In this document: positions 1-5,771 of the stretch, one piece after another
How positions within the stretch are numbered: position 1 is the stretch's first letter
Layout of the letters: the number at the start of each line of letters is the position of its first letter
NCBI GenBank assembly: GCA_902792495.1
Contig: CADBAC010000090.1
Location: forward strand, 1 to 5,771
Direction of reading: 5' to 3'
DNA length: 5,771 nucleotides
DNA from: Ruminococcus flavefaciens
GTDB lineage: Bacteria > Bacillota > Clostridia > Oscillospirales > Ruminococcaceae
The notes under the pieces: generated by a model
The model's input: only the letters and a program-made list of their open reading frames with translations
Database searches by the model: none
Told to the model about the DNA's origin: nothing
Program-made: the position numbers and the translations under genes

Positions 1-3000
1 TATATTCTCTTATCACCGGATTTTCGGCATTATCTCCCTCAGACCCGGTTTTTTTGCTGTCCGTAAAAAAACCCTTGCCGAAGGGAATGGTGCCTGCATT
101 CAGATCAACCGGACTGGTATAATCGCTGTACATAACATATTCCCATTTAAGCTCCGTCTGACCTGCATCATTCTTGTCTCCGACAGTCGTATTATACGGT
201 ACTCTGTCCGAGCGTGTAAATGCAAGATGAGTGATATAATCGGAGAAAACATCCTGTACCGGCAATGTTTCCGGATGGGTCTTTGAGTAGTAGGGGCAGG
301 ATGTGTACAAATACAGCTTATAGCCCTGTCCTCCGGTCAGGTCACGGTCGCCGCAGGGCATATAATATGCACCCTTGCTTACAAACCCTTCGGGATGCAG
401 AGGCTCATTCTTTGTTATCAGAATGTCATATATTGCCTCCTGCTGCTGGCTTGTTATCTCAGTCTGTTTTGCGGTATCGGTTTTCTTTTTGTTTATGGTG
501 TCCCAATCATACCGTGCGCTGCGGTAGCCTATATATACGCTCTGTCCCACAACATCCACATTCATATCCATATCAATGAATTCCACACAGCTTTGGGAAA
601 GAAGATCGCACAGCGCAGCCCGTTTATTTGAACCAACGCCCACATATATCCTGTCAAAGAAATCCCGTTCCGTCTGCTCATAGGTCAGATGGATAAATGA
701 GGTCTGCTCAGGCTCACCGTAAAGCACCCCTTTGTCATCGTCATACATCAGATTGGTAGATGCCTTTTCGATAAGCGGTATATCGTCCACGGTTACCTCC
801 GTAATGGGAAGTCCGGGCTTTACGCCCTTGTTAGTAGTGTAGTAAAGATAGTGCTTTGCTCCGTTCATGATTATCGGGCTTCCCGTTCCTGCACAGATAT
901 ACTTCACGCTGTCAACTGTGATTTCATTCGGAGCGGTATTATCATCCAGCTTGTAAAGTATTACTCCTCTTATCGCATTGGCAGCCTTATCCGTCCTTGT
1001 TACTCCTATATATGCGGCAGCAACATTTTCGGGAGGCTCCTGAGAAGCACAGCCCTTCAGCTGCTCATGTACCAGCTGTTTATTATACCAGGCTTCGCTG
1101 TATCTTGCACAGAGATTCTTGACAACCACCTCATTCACACAGCCGCTCGCTGCCGCAAGCATAGCCTGATTATCTACGATATAATCGACAGCCTTTGCCT
1201 GATCTCCAGTAAGCTTTGAAAGCTCTCTTGTAAAGCTGCCGACCGTCAGAGCTGAGATATACGGCAGCTTTGATGCTTTTGCACCTCGGATATACATATA
1301 TACAGGTTGTCCCGCAGGCAGCTTTGCGACCTCTTTGGTCGTCCAGAATATCGTATAATCGCCATAAGCGAGGTTATATGGCTTTTTCGTATCCGGATCC
1401 TTTATCTCATATACCGAATGGAAGGTGCCTGTTGCTGCGCTGCCATCTACTGCCTTTTCTCCCGACAGGTCGCAGTCCTGCTGTCCGTTGTTTTCCACAG
1501 CCGTTACTGCCTTTCTCGTCAGAACGATGTCGGATATTTTCAGCGGAGTTTTTCCGCTTACATATCCGCTGACATACATTCCTATGGGAAGTGGTGAGGT
1601 TTTCTGATAGCCGAAGCTGATATTCTCCGGCAGCGTCGTGGTATAGTTGTTTTCCATAAGCCACCACGGATGGTCAAGGGATGATGGATAAAGCAGCTTT
1701 CTGTCATAGAAGGTGTTGCCGGTTGAGATAACACGGGAGGGTCCGCAATGGAACATATACTGTCCTATCTCATTGCAGGCAACATAACTGACAGATCCGT
1801 CGGCAGCTGTCGGCTTTTGCAGGGTGTAGGACAGATCCTCAGAATATGTATTCCCCTGAAACAGAACAATATCCGTAAGTGCCCGTTTGGGATTGTATGT
1901 ATAGGTAAAGCAAAGGTAAAGCTCGAAATTATAGTTTATTCCTTCCGAGGTGTCATTGTAGCTTATTGTCTGTGCCAGATTAAGATCGCTGACTATGGTA
2001 TTCGGGATAGACTTTATCTTATTTTTAAGATCGGAAATATGGGACGCCCAGTAATCGTGACCACCTATGAAGAAAACTCCCGAAAGATATTTTTCTCCGC
2101 TTGTATATTGTGTTTCAGGCTCAAAGTACAGATAAAGGCATCTGCAGTTGTCCCAGTAGACAGGATCATTAGTCTGTTTCAGACCGCTGTAATGATACAT
2201 GGATATTTCCCTTGAAAAATCAAAGGGATCTGTCGGAGAACGTCTGTCGTCCTCACCTACATAGAAATAGGTATCTGCCTTAATATTGAACGGATCCTGC
2301 AACGAGGTATTGAAATTATACGGAAGTCCGCCGCAGAACAGGGTGACAGGCTCCCAGCCTGCCTTTGCATCCGAATATTTCGATACGAAATGCAGACCGT
2401 CTGAAAGTATAGGCTCGCCTGCATCCTTGTCCGTTGTGTAAAACAGAGCATCAGCACGGGGCTTTGTCTTTTCTTCACCGACAGCGACATAGGCACCGAC
2501 TATCTCCACAAATGTATAGGTGATAGTTCCGAAAACAATGTTCGGCGTATCACCGCCTGTATAGGGCGCAATACGAATGTCTCTGATCGCATTATCCGGG
2601 TTGGATGTTATGGAATAGCCGATATAGGTAGCAAAGCTCTGGTCGGGAGTAAGGTTCTGATCTATGGTATAGAATTTTCCGCTGTGGTTGGTAATTCTCG
2701 ATTTTGCCTCAGATGCATCCTTTCCCGTGCAGACAATCAGGTCGCCGATATAGCTTTTTTCATCGGATTCCGTTTTCTTGCCTTCATTTTCCTTTGATTT
2801 ATCTGCTTCGTTAAAGTAATCCTCCGTGCGGTAATGCAGATAAATACCGCTGACATCATTATCCTCACAGTAAGCGTTGGCATCGGCAGGGGTTATCTCA
2901 CCGAAGAATTTTACGCTGTCATATCCGCTTTTTGGATGACTGTCGCCTGTCACACACAGGAAGGGAGAAGTTGAACCCTCGGTGGCTATGGGGCTGCCGA

Positions 3001-4813
3001 TACGGGTGTCCTTGGTGTATGCAAGCAGGCACCATTTATACTGCTTGCTGACATTTATATCAGCTACCTTGCCATCGCTGCTTTGCACACTTTTGTATCG
3101 GATGGTCATAACGCCCTTGGCGTTTTCGGGAGCGTCGAAAATATAATCAGGCTTTAAGGTATGATTCAGATCCTTGACCTTGCCCTTTATCTGATCGGAG
3201 ATCCAACAGCCTATCATCCAGCCTATTGAGAATGCTATAAAAACAACAGTACCCCAGAGAAGGCAGGTATTAAGTATCACAGCCGCCTGTAGGAGAATTC
3301 CGCCGACTGTATTGAGTATTGCCGCACCTATGGATGTCATAACATAAGTAGCAGTATATTTGACAACGATAGAACCTACTATCTTCATTACGCCTGCAAT
3401 GACTGTTATCGCACCCATTGCAATGCCTATGCGTTTCTGTATTTCATCGTATTTTTCCTGTATGATCTCCCAGCTATCCTTTTTGCCGAGTATGTTTTTT
3501 GCACTTTGCTTTCTGATAGCGTCGGATGTCAGTGCAATATTTTTGCCCGTAATATCATCGTCGTCATTATTATCCCATATTGAAATGCTGTCCTTGCCAT
3601 TATAATCCTTGATAGCTTCTTTTATCTCAGGGATCATTGTTTCAAACTCGGCAGCGTTTTCATTATCGCCGAGATTGCCGACAGCCGAAAGGATACCGCC
3701 GGAAAGAGACAGCTCTGCCTGATTCTGACCCATTGCTTCGATAACAGGGTAGAGCAGCTTTATATCCACCTCATCCGAGGTCTGTCTACCGAGATCTATA
3801 AGCCAGTCACCGAGCTTAGTATCATCATCGAAATCGTACTGATTCAGTGTTTCAAAGGCTGCGATATAAGCCGCATCGGTATCCTCAAGCTTCAGCTCGT
3901 CCATTTTTTCGACCGCTTCATCTGTGTTGTCGATACTGTGCTTATCCTCAAGAACATTATTGTTCTTTATAAGTCTGGCGTTTGCATTTTCGTACATTGT
4001 GGTGAAATCCTGCAAACGGGAGAAAAGCTGTCTCGCAGTATCATTATACTGCTTATGCAGGGTTTCCTCCTCATCTGTTGTCAGACCGCTTTCAAGGTCG
4101 TTCCACAGGGAGCTTTTCGGCAGCATCTGTGCCCAGTTGGAGGTTATTGCTGTTTCTGTTTCATCGTCGAAATCATTTTCAAACGGTGTAAGTCCTACAT
4201 TGATAAATCCGATAATGGCATTTATAGTGCCTACGCTTGCCTTCATCATTATGTTGACGAAAAACTCAGTATCAGCCTTTCCCGAAATAATGTAGTCTCC
4301 CAATTTTACATTGCCGACAGAAAACAGGTTAAGTCCGTGATACGCATTTTTCGCCTTCGGGCTGCCTGCCTTATAATTATCCACAAACTCGATCGAGGAT
4401 TTGTAAAGTGTCTGAGCCGTGCCGTATTTCTGAGCTTTCATGTAATTAACGGCGCTGTCGTAATCATAAAGCTGATATCCCGTATCCATAGCCATCATAC
4501 GAATATCGGTTATTGCCTTGCTCTTGTCCTTTGTCAGCTTGTAGCCGAGGAATGCCGATTTATCGGTATCCGTACCCTGATTGAGATCAATTTCCGAAAA
4601 AACATATCCGTTTGTCTCGAAATACGACTTTGCCTTGTCCTTGTCATCATCGTCACACTGATATATCTTTATATCCTCAACATAATAGATATCCTTTCCC
4701 TCCGGCACAGCCATTACCTGCAAAGAGGCGGAAAAACCAATGGATAATATCAGCAGCATACTGATTATTGAAAAAATACTCCGTCTGATATTATTCCTCG
4801 TTCGTACTCTCAT
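1..4813 (-). CDS. Giant secreted multi-repeat protein, N-terminal 1604 residues (end off left edge)
   Basis: I translated this frame codon by codon from ATG 4813 to base 2: 1604 codons, no stop and no frame break, running off the left edge. The start is fixed by the strong ribosome binding site and the signal peptide. Order of parts: signal peptide 1-35; first beta-rich module about 57-113 (EIDLNQG, FLGYKLT, AITDIRMM); a charged, probably helical region about 114-461; a hydrophobic block 462-538; then about 1065 residues of diverged repeats. In the repeats, a DxN...YxGYxxT...AIxDI motif alternates with YxLYYT...GxPI. The pattern recalls MABP-type beta-prism domains, but I cannot confirm the family. 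No catalytic motif, dockerin, or sortase motif is visible; any C-terminal anchor would be outside the window. The upstream gene overlaps by 23 bases, so the two products are probably made together. Function unknown: surface adhesion, or membrane insertion through the hydrophobic block, are the ideas the sequence allows. Confidence 0.9.
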   Translation of the reverse strand, partial: MRVRTRNNIRRSIFSIISMLLILSIGFSASLQVMAVPEGKDIYYVEDIKIYQCDDDDKDKAKSYFETNGYVFSEIDLNQGTDTDKSAFLGYKLTKDKSKAITDIRMMAMDTGYQLYDYDSAVNYMKAQKYGTAQTLYKSSIEFVDNYKAGSPKAKNAYHGLNLFSVGNVKLGDYIISGKADTEFFVNIMMKASVGTINAIIGFINVGLTPFENDFDDETETAITSNWAQMLPKSSLWNDLESGLTTDEEETLHKQYNDTARQLFSRLQDFTTMYENANARLIKNNNVLEDKHSIDNTDEAVEKMDELKLEDTDAAYIAAFETLNQYDFDDDTKLGDWLIDLGRQTSDEVDIKLLYPVIEAMGQNQAELSLSGGILSAVGNLGDNENAAEFETMIPEIKEAIKDYNGKDSISIWDNNDDDDITGKNIALTSDAIRKQSAKNILGKKDSWEIIQEKYDEIQKRIGIAMGAITVIAGVMKIVGSIVVKYTATYVMTSIGAAILNTVGGILLQAAVILNTCLLWGTVVFIAFSIGWMIGCWISDQIKGKVKDLNHTLKPDYIFDAPENAKGVMTIRYKSVQSSDGKVADINVSKQYKWCLLAYTKDTRIGSPIATEGSTSPFLCVTGDSHPKSGYDSVKFFGEITPADANAYCEDNDVSGIYLHYRTEDYFNEADKSKENEGKKTESDEKSYIGDLIVCTGKDASEAKSRITNHSGKFYTIDQNLTPDQSFATYIGYSITSNPDNAIRDIRIAPYTGGDTPNIVFGTITYTFVEIVGAYVAVGEEKTKPRADALFYTTDKDAGEPILSDGLHFVSKYSDAKAGWEPVTLFCGGLPYNFNTSLQDPFNIKADTYFYVGEDDRRSPTDPFDFSREISMYHYSGLKQTNDPVYWDNCRCLYLYFEPETQYTSGEKYLSGVFFIGGHDYWASHISDLKNKIKSIPNTIVSDLNLAQTISYNDTSEGINYNFELYLCFTYTYNPKRALTDIVLFQGNTYSEDLSYTLQKPTAADGSVSYVACNEIGQYMFHCGPSRVISTGNTFYDRKLLYPSSLDHPWWLMENNYTTTLPENISFGYQKTSPLPIGMYVSGYVSGKTPLKISDIVLTRKAVTAVENNGQQDCDLSGEKAVDGSAATGTFHSVYEIKDPDTKKPYNLAYGDYTIFWTTKEVAKLPAGQPVYMYIRGAKASKLPYISALTVGSFTRELSKLTGDQAKAVDYIVDNQAMLAAASGCVNEVVVKNLCARYSEAWYNKQLVHEQLKGCASQEPPENVAAAYIGVTRTDKAANAIRGVILYKLDDNTAPNEITVDSVKYICAGTGSPIIMNGAKHYLYYTTNKGVKPGLPITEVTVDDIPLIEKASTNLMYDDDKGVLYGEPEQTSFIHLTYEQTERDFFDRIYVGVGSNKRAALCDLLSQSCVEFIDMDMNVDVVGQSVYIGYRSARYDWDTINKKKTDTAKQTEITSQQQEAIYDILITKNEPLHPEGFVSKGAYYMPCGDRDLTGGQGYKLYLYTSCPYYSKTHPETLPVQDVFSDYITHLAFTRSDRVPYNTTVGDKNDAGQTELKWEYVMYSDYTSPVDLNAGTIPFGKGFFTDSKKTGSEGDNAENPVIREY
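248..631 (-). repeat. Paired motifs, copy 6 (residues 1395-1522)
   Basis: ALCDLLSQSCVEFIDMDMN (1400-1418) gives the helix-plus-DxN element. YIGYRSARYD (1427-1436) and AIYDILITKN (1460-1469) follow, with a polar insertion of about 20 residues between them (KKKTDTAKQ region). LTGGQGYKLYLYT (1492-1504) closes the unit and has the Gly-rich loop before an aromatic strand typical of MABP-like sequences. A further partial unit (HLAFTRSD at 1528, VDLNAG at 1569) leads to the left edge. Confidence 0.55.
788..1141 (-). repeat. Paired motifs, copy 5 (residues 1225-1342)
   Basis: YIGVTRTDKAANAIRGVILYK (starting at 1268) matches YIGYxxT and AIRDI of copy 2, though it lacks the DxN element. It is followed by HYLYYTTNKGVKPGLPI (1321-1337), the best copy of the YxLYYT...GxPI motif. 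Confidence 0.58.
1241..1626 (-). repeat. Paired motifs, copy 4, diverged (residues 1064-1191)
   Basis: SFGYQKTSPLP (1066-1076) and KISDIVLTR (1092-1100) correspond to the YxGYxxT and AIxDI strands. Then YTIFWTTKE (1153-1161) and QPVYMYIRGAKASKLPYI (1169-1186) correspond to the YxLYYT...PI motif. The DxN element is not obvious. Residues 1105-1135 (VENNGQQDCDLSGEKAVDG region) look like a loop insertion. Confidence 0.45.
1859..2143 (-). repeat. Paired motifs, copy 3 (residues 891-985)
   Basis: CLYLYFEPETQYTSGEKY (892 onward) resembles the YxLYYT motif. It is followed by VSDLNLAQ (941-948), ELYLCFTYTYNP (964-975) and ALTDIVLF (978-985), which repeat DxN, YxGYxxT and AIxDI in the same order as the other copies. 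More diverged, with an insertion between DLN and the YLCF strand. Confidence 0.55.
2381..2461 (-). repeat. YxLYYT...GxPI motif, copy 2 (residues 785-811)
   Basis: Reads ADALFYTTDKDAGEPILSD. It closely resembles the copy at residues 1318-1342 and lies about 40 residues after the AIRDI strand of module copy 2, so the two motifs probably belong to one folding unit. Confidence 0.58.
2552..2722 (-). repeat. Repeat module, copy 2 (residues 698-754)
   Basis: KDASEAKS, then FYTIDQNLTPD, then YIGYSIT, then AIRDIRIA. Shared with copy 1 in order and spacing: AKS near the start, IDxN, xxGYxxT, AIxDIR. This pair is the best direct evidence that the protein is built from duplicated modules. Confidence 0.65.
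2975..3043 (-). repeat. YxLYYT...GxPI motif, copy 1 (residues 591-613)
   Basis: Reads KWCLLAYTKD then GSPIATEG. It matches the later copies ALFYTTDKDAGEPI, LYYTTNKGVKPGLPI and similar: an aromatic strand ending in YT, a charged turn, then G-x-P-I. Followed at 639-693 by a weaker copy of the first module (ITPADAN, GIYLHYRT, YIGDLIV). Confidence 0.5.
3200..3430 (-). other. Internal hydrophobic block, two or three membrane-like segments (residues 462-538)
   Basis: Three hydrophobic segments follow one another: 462-484 (starts IGIAMGAITVIAGVM), 488-514 (ATYVMTSIGAAILNTVGG and on), and 516-538 (TCLLWGTVVFIAFSIGWMIG and on). Only single lysines at 477 and 485 interrupt them. They are rich in G and A with few charges, as in membrane helices or hairpins. 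The block sits in the middle of an otherwise soluble exported protein, between a helical region and beta repeats. Confidence 0.72.
3431..4474 (-). other. Acidic, probably alpha-helical region of the giant protein (residues 114-461)
   Basis: This stretch lacks the beta motifs seen on either side and is rich in A, E, D, K, L and Q with heptad-like spacing, for example around residues 248-304 and 385-403. It contains acidic runs (DFDDE at 214-218, DFDDD at 327-331, DDDD at 417-420) and one moderately hydrophobic segment at 184-211. Its end, residues about 445-461, is a charged amphipathic helix leading straight into the hydrophobic block. No known domain recognised; a helical bundle is the inference. 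Confidence 0.55.
4475..4645 (-). repeat. Repeat module, copy 1 (residues 57-113)
   Basis: Pattern: K-A-K-S..., G-Y-V-F, IDLNQG, FLGYKLT, AITDIRMM, ending DTGY. This copy aligns almost position by position with residues 698-754 and is the clearest MABP-like (beta-prism) unit: a DLN turn, then a Y/LGY strand, then an AITDI strand. It stands alone at the mature N-terminus, separated from the other copies by the helical and hydrophobic regions. Confidence 0.65.
4709..4813 (-). other. Sec signal peptide of the giant protein
   Basis: Residues 1-11 are strongly basic (MRVRTRNNIRR), residues 12-31 form a hydrophobic core (SIFSIISMLLILSIGFSASL), and the stretch ends QVMA before VPEG. Cleavage after Ala35 is the best guess; Ala29 is an alternative. 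No lipobox cysteine is present, so this is an ordinary secretion signal and not a lipoprotein. Confidence 0.87.
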
Positions 4814-5771
4814 CTTCCTGACCTCCTTTTTTCTTTTTTACTGTAATAACAACTATTGCCGAAATGACCGCAAGGATCAATATTGCTATAATAGCCCCGA
4901 CCGATCCGTTTCCGAACAGGGTAGCTATTACCATAGGTACAGCTTCGTCCCTCTCCTTGTTGAATTGCACGGTGCCGCCTGTGGAGTGGAAATACCGCTT
5001 CTGATATTCGCTGATATTCTTTACAACCGTCATATCGCCCTTGCTGTCGGAATTTACGGATACATAAGAGCCCTTATAAAGTCCTCCGTTATATACGCTG
5101 GAGTCATTCCTGACCCCGTCCTCAAGAACAAGGTCAGCGCATTTGCTGTCCTCGTCGGAGGTGTTGTCCTTTATTACCATCAGACCCTTGATGCCTATGC
5201 TTTCATTTGCTTCTACAAAAAGTGCGCCCTTCTTTTTTGTCTTATTTTCCGTTAATGTGCAGTCAGCCAATACTACATTTTTCTGATTCACATACATAGC
5301 TGACCCGTTTTTTCCCGATTCATTGCATCTGAATATGCAGTTCCTGAAGGATGTGGGTCTTTTCTCGACAGAGCCGTCCACATAAACTGCTCCGCCGTAG
5401 TCGTTGGCTTTGTTTCCTGAGAAAAGACAGTTTTCTGCATCAAAGAATGTATAATAGAAATGCTCGCTGTTTTCCTTGATCGTCACAGCACCGCCGTTGT
5501 CGTAGGCTTTATTGCCTACGAACATAACATTTCTGGCTCTGAAGATCGTGTTTTCGTTCCTCATATAAACTGCTCCGCCGCTGTCCTCGCTGTAGCAGTC
5601 CTGTATCGTCATGTTTTCCAAAAGAACTCCGCAGTGATCGTGCATATAGATTGCGCCGCCGTAGCTTGCGTCTGCACTGTCAAAGGTTGTGCAATGGTAG
5701 ATGCGGCAATTGCGCATAATCAGAAGGCTGTGCCAGCTAAGACTTTCTCTCATACATACAGCACCGCCGTG
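4791..5771 (-). CDS. Pmp-like beta-helix surface protein, C-terminal part (start off right edge)
   Basis: Frame open from the right edge to a TAA stop at 4791-4793, 326 residues visible. An ATG at 5753 is not the start: the same frame continues upstream as HGGAVC, another copy of the internal repeat. Visible residues 1-188 carry seven GGA-type motifs (HGGAV, YGGAI, SGGAV, NGGAV, YGGAV, NGSAM, KGALF) 26-36 residues apart. Several are preceded by NCxFxxN or NVMFxxN, the GGA[IV] plus FxxN pattern of chlamydial Pmp and related right-handed parallel beta-helix proteins. Residues about 189-288 are less repetitive and may form the end of the helix and a stalk. Residues 289-311 are a transmembrane helix, followed by KKKK and an acidic tail (QEDESTNEE), so the protein is probably anchored with its repeats outside the cell. 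No LPxTG motif is present. It is the first visible gene of an operon with the overlapping downstream gene. Role as adhesin or surface display protein is inferred; the fold class is fairly sure. Confidence 0.88.
   Translation of the reverse strand, partial: HGGAVCMRESLSWHSLLIMRNCRIYHCTTFDSADASYGGAIYMHDHCGVLLENMTIQDCYSEDSGGAVYMRNENTIFRARNVMFVGNKAYDNGGAVTIKENSEHFYYTFFDAENCLFSGNKANDYGGAVYVDGSVEKRPTSFRNCIFRCNESGKNGSAMYVNQKNVVLADCTLTENKTKKKGALFVEANESIGIKGLMVIKDNTSDEDSKCADLVLEDGVRNDSSVYNGGLYKGSYVSVNSDSKGDMTVVKNISEYQKRYFHSTGGTVQFNKERDEAVPMVIATLFGNGSVGAIIAILILAVISAIVVITVKKKKGGQEDESTNEE
4821..4829 (-). promoter_or_regulatory. Ribosome binding site of the giant downstream gene
   Basis: AAAGGAGGT, a near-perfect complement of the 16S rRNA 3' end, lies 7 bases before the ATG at 4813. 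It sits inside the upstream coding sequence, where the same bases encode part of the KKGG segment following the membrane helix. The site decides the start at 4813 and implies translational coupling, because ribosomes finishing the upstream gene at 4791 pass over it. Confidence 0.9.
4839..4907 (-). other. C-terminal transmembrane helix of the beta-helix protein
   Basis: Twenty-three hydrophobic residues running from GSVGAIIA to VVITV (visible residues 289-311) are directly followed by four lysines and an acidic 11-residue tail. By the positive-inside rule the lysines face the cytoplasm, giving an extracellular N-terminal repeat domain and a short cytoplasmic C-terminus. Such a single-pass anchor fits a Gram-positive or other monoderm cell better than an autotransporter barrel, which is absent here. 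Confidence 0.88.
5208..5771 (-). repeat. Seven GGA[IV]/FxxN beta-helix repeats (protein-level)
   Basis: GGA-type motifs begin at visible residues 2, 38, 65, 93, 126, 156 and 182, spaced 36, 27, 28, 33, 30 and 26 residues. The best units read NCLFSGNKANDYGGAVYV and NVMFVGNKAYDNGGAV. The last two copies are degenerate (NGSAMYV, KKGALFV), as expected near the capping end of a beta-helix. The array continues beyond the right edge. The repetition is clear in protein but only weak in DNA, so the repeats are old. Confidence 0.85.

Noticed and set aside
542..580. Short tandem-like DNA repeat (catatc/catatt units) and DMDMNVD resembling a calcium-binding dockerin loop
   Set aside because: The DNA repetition only reflects alternating Asp and Met codons, and the dockerin spacing (DxNxDGxxxxxD with a duplicated helix) is not met.
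1304..1324. LPAGQ at residues 1165-1169 as a sortase-type sorting signal
   Set aside because: It does not fit LPxTG, lies in the middle of the protein and is not followed by a hydrophobic segment and basic tail.
265..2215. Several plus-strand open frames of 60-155 codons across the left part
   Set aside because: They lie opposite the continuous 1604-codon minus-strand gene, have no ribosome binding sites or recognisable domains, and their composition is that of antisense shadows.
4634..4654. DDDDK at residues 54-58, identical to an enteropeptidase cleavage site
   Set aside because: It lies in an acidic stretch of alternating D and K and is probably chance; bacteria do not use this protease and no processing is implied.
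3938..5255. Longer plus-strand open frames (up to 269 codons), hydrophobic in places
   Set aside because: They mirror the helical region and the junction of the two minus-strand genes. Their hydrophobicity comes from reading acidic and lysine codons backwards; the minus strand has signal peptide, repeats and ribosome binding site instead.
5751..5753. ATG as the start of the beta-helix protein
   Set aside because: The frame is open upstream to the window edge and encodes another GGAV repeat, there is no ribosome binding site before it and no signal peptide after it. The start must be beyond the right edge.

Overview
The window is almost fully coding, and all of it lies on the minus strand. 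It holds the parts of two large exported proteins that lie end to end in one transcription unit reading right to left. No RNA gene, mobile element, CRISPR array or intergenic gap over 300 bases is present. The moderate G+C content, the strong AAAGGAGGT ribosome binding site, the Gram-positive style signal peptide and membrane anchor, and the large exported proteins of unknown function suggest an anaerobic member of the Clostridia, perhaps a Ruminococcus-like gut or rumen organism. That placement is inference; no marker gene is present.

Region by region: 5771 down to 4791 is the 3' part of a surface protein. It has at least seven GGA[IV]-type repeats like those of right-handed beta-helix (polymorphic membrane protein, Pmp-like) adhesins. 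These are followed by one C-terminal transmembrane helix, a KKKK stop-transfer signal and a short acidic tail. Its true start is off the right edge.

The second gene begins at 4813, overlapping the first by 23 bases, and stays open for 1604 codons to the left edge with no stop. It has a clear signal peptide (about residues 1-35) and a first copy of a repeated module (about 57-113). A probably alpha-helical, acidic region follows (about 114-461), then a strongly hydrophobic block (462-538). The remaining thousand residues carry several diverged copies of the first module, alternating with a second motif of the form YxLYYT...GxPI. The module pattern (DxN..., then YxGYxxT..., then AIxDI) resembles the MABP-type beta-prism fold, but this is a candidate assignment from pattern only.

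Together the two genes look like a translationally coupled surface module: a membrane-anchored beta-helix protein plus a giant secreted, multi-repeat protein with an internal membrane-active-looking block. Adhesion, contact with host or other cells, or pore formation are possible roles; none can be proved from this window.
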